A DNA stretch of 64,000 nucleotides from Anas platyrhynchos (lineage: Eukaryota; Chordata; Aves; Anseriformes; Anatidae), in assembly GCF_047663525.1 (NCBI RefSeq), contig NC_092606.1, positions 8,306,501 to 8,370,500 on the forward strand, in the 5' to 3' direction. The notes under the pieces were generated by a model, which made no database searches, was not told the origin of the DNA, and saw nothing but the letters and a program-made list of their open reading frames with translations. Shown here one piece after another: positions 39,901-56,899 of the stretch. Numbering within the stretch: the first letter of the stretch is position 1; every line of letters begins with the position of its first letter. Both the position numbers and the translations under genes were made by a program.

Positions 39901-42900
39901 CTTTGTCCAAAGCAGGTCCTCTGCTGCCCAGAAATAGATCAGTCCACACCAGCAGCCCCTTCCTCAATGCACTTGCTGGATCTCTTCTCTCTACGTGTTT
40001 ATTTCCACAGGCCTAAAAACACTTACTTGTTTGTGAAACTTGCTGTCAAATTTGATCAAAATTGCCTAATGGGCTTAAGAACTACTAGGCAGACATTCTG
40101 CAGACACTTCTGCAGAAAAACAGGCTAAAAAGGAAATACTTTTGAGCACACAAAGGTTATTTTCAGATGTACCCAATTCAAGCCAACTAAGACAAGGCTT
40201 AAACTTGGAAAAATGTTTTCCCTTCACTGTGATATTCATATAATATGTTAAGAAAATATCTAAGTGCACCTCTGACTTTCAAACTCTTGATCTAATAAAG
40301 ATTAAACCTGGCCACAGACAGTCATGCTACGGTCCAAAAAATGAAATTATGCTCCCCCAAAATGCTCACACTCACGTTCAGGATTTTGCAGATTGTTTGT
40401 ACAGCATGAGTCTCCACAGACAGTTTAAATAATCCTACAAAGATCTAGTGTTAGACTTGGAAAAGGAGCTGAAATAGACACTGTTATGATTTCAGCCCCA
40501 GCCATACCCTTCTAAAACACAGACCATGTCAGCACCCAAACCAAAGGAGCCCAATAATATCTAGGTGTTTTAATGGAGCCCATCCTACAAAGCACAAATC
40601 TAGCAGTATTAGATACAAATTTCACAACCTTGGTTTATCTACACAGAAGTTGTCCTTAAGCCATGACAACAAAACAGCCACTCTCTCAGACACTTACAGA
40701 ACGAAATGGTACAGTTCCTCTGACAAGTCTTGTAGGAGCACACTACTGATTGAAGACAACTTTATGCCTGACAGCGGTATCACTGTCATGTGCTGTCCTT
40801 GGTAAATTTAAGCCCAAATTTGTTACACATCATAATTCCAACAGAAAACTTACTGGTAACTTGTGGATTTAGGCTTCCTATAAAGTTTCTCATGAACACC
40901 TAAATAATCAAATGTTCTCATGTTGTTTATAAGAAACAGTAAGTTCCATCCTACCACAAGACCAGAAAGATACAAGAAACAGAAGCAAGAAACAGAAGAA
41001 CAATAGGGTAAAAAACAAAGTGTATGTTAAAACAAACCTCACAGGTCCTGATTTCTCCTTGAATAGCCCGTTCTCCACAGCTTCTTTCCAGAACAGTTCA
41101 AAGGCACCTTCCTTTAATGAAACTTCGAGCAAAGCAAGCCCTACACTGGGCAACTTCTTGTCCTTCTTCTCTGACTTGGCAGCACTTTGCAGAAGCTCTA
41201 CAAGTCTAGAAGAAGAAAGCATACGATGTGAGAGAATGGGCCTGGAAGGGGATTGCTGAAGGCCAAATTCATCCCACTGAAGAATGCAGGACATTTACAG
41301 AGCACTGCAGGCAGAGCTATAATTTAGTAAACGGCAGAGCAGTTAGTGCCTACCTCTTAATAACACCTGCAGTAGCAAATGCAGACAGAAGGAAAGCGTT
41401 ACTTTTCTCACTGCTATCCAAGAGACCAATAATATTGTATTTGATAGTCTTAATTTTAACAACTTACTTGGGAATATTTTCTTCATTTACAATAGTAGGT
41501 GATCCAAACAGCTTCTTCAGCTTTTTAGGTTTCAGAACACCAGGGAATTTCTGTATGCCCACAAGTAAAAGGTGCAGGTTCTCTGGAGACTTGAAAGCTG
41601 AAGTGAAGTCAGCTTGCAGGATACCAAACAGGACCTCCTCAAATATGGTTTCAGGAACCTAGGTCAGAATGAAGGTAAGAGAGCATGTGAGAAACATCTG
41701 AGGGCATTTTACCAACCTGTTGTGTAGTATATGAAAATATCTGTATTGTAGAGCATCTTACTAAAAGCCTGAGTGTTCCAGAAACTTTAGAAACAGCTTT
41801 TATAGTGCAACCAAAAATCATGAACAAATTTTTATCCAGTATTACTATCGAGTCCCCAGGTGCTTAACCACAGGGAGCAGGACAATATGTTGTCATCAAA
41901 CAGCAGTTCTGGTCAACTCCAGCTGAAATTGTTCTCTTGTCATCTGCCTGTTCTTGTCTGTACTGCTGTGCAGCTCAGAGCGGAGTAAACACTCTTGGAT
42001 TAGCTTTTAATTATATTTCCATCAAAAGTTACTCATTTCAGTAGGATTTGTTGGTAAACAACTGTGTTGAATGGTTTTAGAGGACACCAGATTCAATGTT
42101 TTCATCAATAAAATATTCAAAGAGTCAAAACGGCTTACATTTGGATTTTCTGAAAGATTAGATTCAAAATACATTTAAACCTAACATCAGGAGTAGACAG
42201 ACTACGGTAAACCAGAGCATCCTTCTCAGAAAAAAAGCATCTGCCCACAGACAACTTAGAAAATAGGTCCTGCAGTTTAAACTTACTCTTCCATAACTCC
42301 CCTCTGACTTTTAACTATGAACAAACTAATGGAAAAGCAGTCCCCAAAGCGAAGTCCTCCCTCCTACCCACCACATGCTGTGGCTATACCTCCGACAGGA
42401 TGTCCACAATAGTTTTGCTAGGGAGATCTTTGAGGTGTGCTTGGTATTGTGCCAACTGCTGGAGAAGCTGGATACTCTCCAGCAGAGCTTTCTGGTCCTA
42501 GAAAGGAAAAGTACGTCAAAAATAGAAGACATACATTAGAGGTTAAACAGAAGGCTTAAATAATCCACTACTGAGACCCTTGTGTCTACTTCAAATAAGA
42601 AAACAATTGCTTCCTGATGTGCAACTTTTCCCAACAGTATTTTCTGGCTGCATGTGACTATACACGCCTTCCTTCCATAAGACGTAGTGAGACTTTTGGT
42701 ACCATCTGACACAGTTTCTACTTTCTAGTCAGGAATAGACAATTAGAAGGTACAAAAACTCTATGGATAATGCAAAAGAAATGAATTGGACTTGATGCTC
42801 CAAGTCCCATCTCATCCACTGGCCTAGTCTTTCTCTCCACATCCTCTCCCTACTTCAGCCAGCCTGAGAACCCCTACTGACAAGCAACGTAACAGCAGTG

Positions 42901-44433
42901 TTACCTTAACAAGCCGGCCAGATTGAAATAGAGCTATAACTCCAAAAAAGTTTCCAAAAGCTGCATTTCTCACAAGTTTCTGAAAAAGAAAAAATATTGG
43001 AGTAAAAATCCATCCCACTGAGAGGTCAGATCTCACATTCAACTACAACTCTGACAGAGAGTTGAAAAACAACCCCCCATACTATGTTTAAGAGCTACTG
43101 TCCTAGATTTTCTCTCCAACACACAAACAAATCTCAGATAAAACATGGACAGACAAGAGTATCATCAACTTCCAGTTTTCAGAAATATTTCAGTTATTTC
43201 ATTGTACTCGTTTCTCTCAGTAAGAACCCCAAAGTTACAGTATCCAGGCTCCAAACTGTCAAAGAACAGAGAAAGTTAAACTTGCTGTTCAATGATGCTA
43301 TGAGCTGACTCACCTTCTTCACTTTTTCAAGATTGTGTTTTTCTTTTATCTGTTCCAGGACACTAAATACTGGAATTTCCTCAAAAGCCTGCAACACCTG
43401 AGGAGATGGATGAGACAGCTTAGTTTGCAGTTTGTTCATTCTATGAAGTATTAACAAGTTCAGCCAAAACAGACCTGAACACTAGATGTGCTGCTGCGGG
43501 CAATAATGGAGCACAATTAGATCAGTAAAATATGTGTCAGAATTACAACTAGTGCAGACATAAATATATCTGCTGGTATTCCTTTTTTTTTTTTTTCTTT
43601 ACGTGGCATAGCAGGATTAATAATGAGAGCATCCTGCTGCAACTATGTGACCCTGTAGAAAAGCAATGAGACTTTTCAGCATGGGCAAGGCCCTGATCCA
43701 AGCGGGAAGAGCACAGGCTCCTGTGTATTATCAGTTTGTTAGGCGAGATGGGGTCACATCCATGGCAATGACACATAAAGTTATGTGTATAGACTTAATG
43801 TCTGCAACTACATGTTATGTTAGAGACTCAAACAGCATCAAGAAAGTATCCTGAAGTGGGTATTATAGGATTGCCTTTTCAGATCTCCCACAAAAAGCAC
43901 CCAATATCAGAAAGAAGTTATTTTTAAGAAGCCCAGACAGTTCTAAACGCAGCACGTGTAAAAACTTGGCCGTATTTCGCCACTGAAGGCTGCTCCTGAG
44001 GCACGACCGAACCCCTCACGGCCCCCTCAGGGGGGGAGCAGCGGCCCCAGCACTGACCTGCGCCAGGGCCAAGCTGAAGCCCGGCCGGGCGGCCTCGCGG
44101 GTGGCTCCCAGCCCTTCCACCAGGCGTTTGAGGGCGTACTGCATCTCTTCGTCCTGAAACACAAAACCAGGCATTTTTGGGGAGGCGCCGAGCACCCCGC
44201 GGGACCCGGCCGTGCCTGCCCCCCTCCATCCATCCCTCCATCCCTCCCGGTCCCCCCCTCACCTTTCCGCCATCCCTCAGGTGCCGCAGGAGGTTCTCGG
44301 TGGCCGCCAGCCGCACCTCCTGCTCGGGTTTGGCGATGTCCCAGAAGAGATCGAGGAAGGCTCGGCCCTGCCTCAGCACCCCGCGGGGGTCCGCGACACC
44401 CCCCCCGCCGCCACCCGCCGCCCGCTCCGCCAT
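21891..44433 (-). CDS. MYBBP1A: MYB-binding protein 1A gene, 23 of its coding exons (3' part missing)
   Basis: The gene encodes a large nucleolar protein of the Pol5p/MYBBP1A family, known to act in rRNA synthesis and processing and as a corepressor for several transcription factors. Twenty-three exons with GT-AG borders and matching phases sum to 3084 nt, or 1028 codons. Conceptual translation follows mammalian MYBBP1A throughout. The N-terminal block contains FLDLFWDIAKPEQE, next come HEAT-like helices such as FGVIALFQSGRLVK, and an acidic tract spans residues about 726-772. The Kozak context at 44433 is good (G at -3 and +4). Mammalian proteins are about 1330 residues. The basic C-terminal tail, stop codon and 3' UTR were not found, so the end lies outside the window or in exons too diverged to recognise. 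Intron 8 (37197-39571) is the longest and intron 1 (109 bp) the shortest. I saw no other gene in the introns. The promoter is shared head to head with EIF4H. Identity is secure. Confidence 0.96.
23815..23946 (-). CDS. MYBBP1A: MYBBP1A exon 22
   Basis: The exon has 44 codons, phase 0 to 0. It includes AVYQEALTQFLTKRNSALTS and MFLDLFTRFP, matching mammalian VYSTALSSFLTKRNSPLT and MFLSLFSRHP. The donor is GTAAGTG. Confidence 0.94.
25941..26049 (-). CDS. MYBBP1A: MYBBP1A exon 21
   Basis: The 109-nt exon is phase 2 to 0. It begins ASLYLLKVLKGSVSDKS, matching mammalian ASLYLLRVLKGNT, and is followed by a Pro/Lys-rich linker. Confidence 0.94.
27303..27437 (-). CDS. MYBBP1A: MYBBP1A exon 20
   Basis: The 135-nt exon is phase 2 to 2. 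It has NSLCRAKQYCKKVEALQDDL and DSSVALYYFS, compared with mammalian HHLCRARRYCHDL and SPTALYHFN. Confidence 0.94.
28244..28401 (-). CDS. MYBBP1A: MYBBP1A exon 19
   Basis: The 158-nt exon is phase 0 to 2. It translates as VLDLIEVFLSKQPENPLVFD, compared with mammalian VLDLVEVLVTKQPENALVLE. Confidence 0.95.
29198..29362 (-). CDS. MYBBP1A: MYBBP1A exon 18
   Basis: The exon has 55 codons, phase 0 to 0. It includes DDEAMMALDKNISALFAEQQ and a charged helix rich in Lys, Arg, Asp and Glu ending LRRDFKIK. Mammals have DEAMMALDQSLASLFAEQK and LRRDFQIR. Confidence 0.96.
30125..30265 (-). CDS. MYBBP1A: MYBBP1A exon 17 (acidic tract)
   Basis: The exon has 47 codons, phase 0 to 0, residues about 726-772. 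Roughly the first 30 residues are almost all Asp, Glu or Ser, followed by DEDFRSQLMNVLKA, equivalent to mammalian DQGFREQLMTVLQA. The tract is a low-complexity hallmark of the family. Confidence 0.94.
30963..31046 (-). CDS. MYBBP1A: MYBBP1A exon 16
   Basis: The exon has 28 codons, phase 0 to 0 (VLDPYQDQDEESAVVVMEES). It lies where mammals have an acidic, Ser-rich linker, and it opens the acidic region. Confidence 0.92.
31739..31890 (-). CDS. MYBBP1A: MYBBP1A exon 15
   Basis: The 152-nt exon is phase 1 to 0. It contains GWVEVIVEILLSLLAQPSLL and SVFGRICPNLTKKGLQLILD, highly similar to mammalian PWVEVLVEILLALLAQPSHL. Confidence 0.96.
32965..33052 (-). CDS. MYBBP1A: MYBBP1A exon 14
   Basis: The 88-nt exon is phase 0 to 1, with NPSETMDLLSDLLNCTERAF and a short basic run, EPKKKKS, that could add to nuclear import. 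It corresponds to the mammalian SPAESCDLLGDIQTC segment. Confidence 0.93.
33453..33561 (-). CDS. MYBBP1A: MYBBP1A exon 13
   Basis: The 109-nt exon is phase 2 to 0. It translates as TLQSVKNLQKKENK and FQQFLLLMAIHLFK, matching mammalian FQHLLLLVGIHLLK. Confidence 0.94.
34237..34443 (-). CDS. MYBBP1A: MYBBP1A exon 12
   Basis: The 207-nt exon is phase 2 to 2. It begins LLQTLNTLSILGD and ends VKPFTKDQREAWER, compared with mammalian LLQTLST and TPFTAQQRQAWDR. Confidence 0.95.
35153..35278 (-). CDS. MYBBP1A: MYBBP1A exon 11
   Basis: The 126-nt exon is phase 2 to 2. It translates as FCFFHAFFETKKKTSQIPET, matching mammalian FCLFHSFFVTKKPTSQIPET. Confidence 0.95.
35855..35962 (-). CDS. MYBBP1A: MYBBP1A exon 10
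   Basis: The 108-nt exon is phase 2 to 2 and contains ARLRKWIIHRLMSIIES, matching mammalian FRLRKWIIFRLVSIVDS. The 5' border (after CTGAAAG) was chosen by phase and is slightly less certain than the others. Confidence 0.9.
36907..37196 (-). CDS. MYBBP1A: MYBBP1A exon 9
   Basis: This is the longest coding exon: 290 nt, phase 0 to 2, residues about 338-434. It includes RFKFAPEMEAYVDAFL, DDPERQLAVMIGFSTLTNQG and WRVVRHLQPVALQKYIDWLK, which are diagnostic of MYBBP1A. Confidence 0.96.
39572..39689 (-). CDS. MYBBP1A: MYBBP1A exon 8
   Basis: The 118-nt exon is phase 2 to 0, with YMCYRLLGSALPLLSLDQLQ and YGEHVVTSQ, matching mammalian YLCFRLLGAALPLLTKEQL and YGEHVCTAK. Confidence 0.95.
41038..41205 (-). 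CDS. MYBBP1A: MYBBP1A exon 7
   Basis: The 168-nt exon is phase 2 to 2. It carries KKDKKLPSVGLALLEVSLKE and FWKEAVENGLFKEK, aligned with mammalian KKDRKLPAIALDLLRLALKE and FWKEVVEQGLL. Confidence 0.94.
41468..41658 (-). CDS. MYBBP1A: MYBBP1A exon 6
   Basis: The 191-nt exon enters in phase 0 and leaves in phase 2. It translates as VPETIFEEVLFGILQADF and ends near VNEENIP. The GTAAGT donor splits a lysine codon that is completed by exon 7. Confidence 0.93.
42390..42497 (-). CDS. MYBBP1A: MYBBP1A exon 5
   Basis: The exon has 36 codons, phase 0 to 0, and includes LLQQLAQYQAHLKDLPSKTI, matching mammalian LLQALAQYQNHLQEQPRK. The donor is GTATAGC. Confidence 0.95.
42905..42979 (-). CDS. MYBBP1A: MYBBP1A exon 4
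   Basis: The exon has 25 codons, phase 0 to 0, ending FFGVIALFQSGRLVK, a near-identical match to the family motif NLFGVLALFQSGRLVK. Confidence 0.95.
43314..43397 (-). CDS. MYBBP1A: MYBBP1A exon 3
   Basis: The exon has 28 codons, phase 0 to 0, and includes FSVLEQIKEKHNLEKVKK, corresponding to the mammalian LCSILQQIQEKYDLHQVKK. The donor is GTGAGTC. Confidence 0.95.
44058..44153 (-). CDS. MYBBP1A: MYBBP1A exon 2
   Basis: The exon has 32 codons, phase 0 to 0, and contains EMQYALKRLVEGLGATREAA, matching the mammalian segment MKYALKRLITGLG. It is flanked by TTTCAG and GTCAGTG. Confidence 0.95.
44263..44433 (-). CDS. MYBBP1A: MYBBP1A exon 1 (start codon)
   Basis: This exon holds 57 codons beginning MAERAAGG, then the conserved block FLDLFWDIAKPEQEVRLAAT, and ends in phase 0 at a GTGAGG donor. 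The start is chosen because human MYBBP1A begins shortly before the same block. The frame stays open upstream to another ATG at 44721, but that stretch is GC-rich repeat. Confidence 0.95.
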
Positions 44434-44527
44434 GCCGCTACCACACGTGGGGCCGCCACCACCGCCGCTCCCTGCCCGCTCCTCCTCTTCCGGGGCAGCG
44501 GGGACGGAGCTGGCTCCGCACCGAGCC

Positions 44528-44612
44528 TGGCCCCGCACCGGGGGTGTCCCCATGCGGGGTCTGTCCCCACGCGGGGTCTGTCCCCGCACCGGGGCTGTCC
44601 CCGCACCCGGCC
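44528..44612. repeat. 17-bp GC-rich minisatellite, about 5 copies
   Basis: Units begin at 44528, 44545, 44562, 44579 and 44596, with consensus close to tgtccccrcrcggggtc. The array lies about 100 bp upstream of the MYBBP1A start codon, in its promoter or 5' UTR. Each unit has C4 and G4 blocks, so both strands can form G-quadruplex or hairpin structures. A 17-bp unit does not preserve reading frame, which argues against it being protein-coding. Confidence 0.85.
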
Positions 44613-44630
44613 GCCACCGCCCCCCCCCCC

Positions 44631-44657
44631 TCAGCCCCGAGCCCCCCTCAGCGCCAT
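44631..44657 (-). other. possible 8-codon upstream ORF of MYBBP1A
   Basis: The ATG inside the YY1-type element opens a short frame, MALRGARG, followed by TGA, out of frame with the MYBBP1A start 224 nt downstream. It would be translated only if transcription starts upstream of 44657, which is not known. Confidence 0.3.
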
Positions 44658-44660
44658 CTT
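44651..44660 (-). promoter_or_regulatory. YY1-type element of the MYBBP1A promoter
   Basis: On the minus strand the sequence reads AAGATGGCGC, a match to the YY1 consensus AANATGGCG, in the orientation of MYBBP1A transcription and about 220 bp upstream of its start codon. YY1 sites in this orientation are often found at or just after the start site of housekeeping genes. That use here is an inference. Confidence 0.45.
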
Positions 44661-44899
44661 CCCGTCCCCGCCCGTCCCTCCCGAGCCCCCGGGGGGGGAT
44701 CGGGGCTCCGTGAGGGGACACAGCCGCGGTTAAACCCCCGCGGCCGGCCCCGCTTCTCCCCCGCAGCCCCTCAGCGAGCCGCGGGGTTGCTCCGAGGGCG
44801 GTGCGGGCGCTTGGGAAGCGGCGGAGGTCGAGGGAACGGGGTGGGGGAAAGCTGGTGAATGCTTCTAGACACGTGCAAACGAGAACTCACCACGAACTC

Positions 44900-44961
44900 C
44901 TTTATTTTAATGATATTTTTTATTTTTATTTAACTATCATTTTTATTTTTACTCATTTTTG
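44900..44961. repeat. AT-rich block inside the CpG island
   Basis: About 60 bp of almost pure A and T between the two divergent promoters. Read on the minus strand it contains four AATAAA hexamers (plus-strand positions 44901, 44919, 44925 and 44942). Confidence 0.75.
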
Positions 44962-45288
44962 ACGAGCACTGAGACAGCAGCCGCCGCTCTGAGCCCCCAA
45001 ATCGCAGGGGCTCCCTGCTGGTTCTCCCCTCACGCAGCTCCCTCCTTCCCTCCCGGCTCGGCGGGGCTCCTGCCCCACGCTCCGGGCCCCCCGTCCCGTC
45101 CCGCCCCGTCCCCGGGGCCGCCCCTCACGGCACAAAGGCGGCGGGGCCCGCGCTCCGCGCCCGCCTGTGACGGCGACTTCCCGACAGGCAGCGGCGCGGG
45201 CAGCCCCGCTGGAGGTGCGAGGAGAGGAGGGAGGGGGGGGAGCTGGAGACAGGCACCGCGACGGGCAGCCCCGGCCGGGGCCCCGCCG

Positions 45289-45295
45289 TATATAA
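45289..45295 (+). promoter_or_regulatory. TATA box of EIF4H
   Basis: TATATAA lies 70 bp upstream of the EIF4H start codon in otherwise GC-rich sequence. A start site about 30 bp downstream (near 45320) would give a 5' UTR of roughly 40 nt. Confidence 0.6.
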
Positions 45296-45358
45296 GCGGC
45301 GCGGGGTCCTGCGGGCGCGGTCCTGTCACGCTCGCCCGGGGAGGAGGCTGAGGTGGCG

Positions 45359-55119
<9,761 letters not shown>

Positions 55120-56010
55120 GCTTGGGGTTGAGAGGGAATGGGGAGGCGGGAGAAAAAGCAAGACAGTACAGAGTGACTAGCTCTGCTGGAATGTCAACCC
55201 TGCAGTTTACCATTCCTGCCATCTGGCATTTGTCCTCTTTGAAACTGAAAACACAGAGCTTGTGAATGCATGTCAGCTGTTAACAAGTGGTTTTTAGTAC
55301 GTTCTTGGCTTTGCTGTATCTAGTGCCTGCTTTGTGCTGAGTTTCCTCTTCTGTTTCCTTCCAAGCAGCACAGTTGCCAGTAGATAAGGCAGTGTAGCTG
55401 CTTCCACAGGTGTGGAGGTCTCTGGACAAAGGTGCTGCTTCACTTCCTCCTTTCTGGGTTTGTTTTACTTTAGAAGCACAGGTTAGACTTAGTTATTACC
55501 CTGTATTGTTTCCTTTTACTTCCTCAGTGCTCCTCTTCTGACCTGCATGTCTCGTTCTGTATTGCTGTGGCTCTGAAGAGGAAAACTGGAGAGTCCAGAT
55601 GAGTTGAGCGGAGTAACTTTCAGTTCTAACCATGTAGTGAAATACCATTTAGGACAATTAATGACTTACTGTATCCAGCAGGGCCCCTTAGAGAGCTAAG
55701 GGGGGAACTGCCCTTTCACACAGGTAACCAGGAAGTATCAATTGAATAGATACAAGTCAAGTTGGCTGGCAAGCCTGGTGGATAGGTGGAAGCAGTACGG
55801 ATAAAGCATCTCCCAGCAGCCTGTTGCTGCTGACTGATAGAATTCAAAATGGTATGATACTACACCTCGGAGCTCAAGGTTAGTGCTGCAAAAATGTGCC
55901 CGAGCACAGCTGCTCACTGGCTTTTTCTGCTTACATTTCTTTGGGTTTTACATGTTTGGTAAATTTTTAAATGAAGTTTCTACAAATAAAATTGACTTTT
56001 TTATTTTTCT
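55120..56010 (+). other. EIF4H: EIF4H 3' untranslated region (proximal form)
   Basis: The sequence from the stop codon to the first good AATAAA (55985-55990) has no long frame and ends in a T-rich element typical of cleavage sites. The end is placed about 20 nt after the hexamer by convention. Distal signals at 56810 and 56850 could give a longer form. Confidence 0.65.
55985..55990 (+). terminator. polyadenylation signal, EIF4H proximal
   Basis: AATAAA is followed by a T-rich stretch (gacttttttatttttctt) that fits a downstream element. It lies 866 nt after the stop codon. Confidence 0.65.
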
Positions 56011-56849
56011 TTAAGGAGTATATACTTTGCCATGCAGTATGTAATTGTCATTACCCCCTGTTTTTCTTTGCCCAGTGGTGTACAGTTTTAAGACCTCTGC
56101 TTTGAGAATACCATGAAAATGGGCAGATTAGAAGCTGTCATGAAATAGATTCTCTTCCTGTAGAAGTTTGGGTGAAAAGCATCTCTAACCGCTGCATCTC
56201 TGAACTTGAAGTGTTTCTCACCAGCATTGGGAGTGTTCTGTGTGGGAGGAGGGAGGGGAGGTGGAGAGGCTGGAGCTAAGGGGGAGAGCATTCATGTTTA
56301 AAAACAGCCTGGATCTCTAACACTGAAGTGCAGACATGTCCAGTGTGCAAGGAAAAACTTGGGCCCCTAACACTAGTGCTGACAGCTCCCAGATAAAGCA
56401 GCCGGCACACCAGAGCACTTCCAGAAGAAGTCTGGAAGCATGGCTGCTTTACTGCCAGCGTCACTGCTAGTAGGGAATTCCTTCTCTGAAGTTTGTTTTG
56501 TAATGTCAGAGTCCCAGCAATTTACAGAACTGCTCTTTCCTTCCTTCTGCCTGTCACTTAATCTGCTTTTGAGATAAGAACCATTTGTCTAACACTAATA
56601 ATTAATTTAAGACAGACATGCATTTGTGTGGTTGTATTCCAAACCAATAATTGACCTATTTACATCTTCAATGTGGAAAAGATTTTAAGAACAAATTCCC
56701 ATATAAAAACTCACCTCTAGTCAAGACAGTTGACTTTTAAATGTAAAAATGAAAAGGAAAAAAAAAAAGGAAAAATTCCAAACACTTAACACATTCTGCT
56801 TCATAACAAAATAAATTTATGGATATGGTATTTTGTGAATGATCTTTTA

Positions 56850-56855
56850 AATAAA
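56850..56855 (+). terminator. polyadenylation signal, possible EIF4H distal site
   Basis: AATAAA with another at 56810-56815, about 1.7 kb after the EIF4H stop codon. A 3' UTR of that size would be similar to the human one as I recall it. Which site is used cannot be seen from the sequence. Confidence 0.45.
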
Positions 56856-56886
56856 AGAAAACATTAAGTAATATTTAACATTGGTC

Positions 56887-56892
56887 TTTATT
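56887..56892 (-). terminator. polyadenylation hexamer on the minus strand
   Basis: The plus strand reads TTTATT, so the minus strand has AATAAA, followed in that direction by a T-rich run (gttttcttttattt). It faces the plus-strand signal at 56850. No minus-strand gene was recognised to its right, so it may be unused. Confidence 0.25.
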
Positions 56893-56899
56893 TGAGTCT

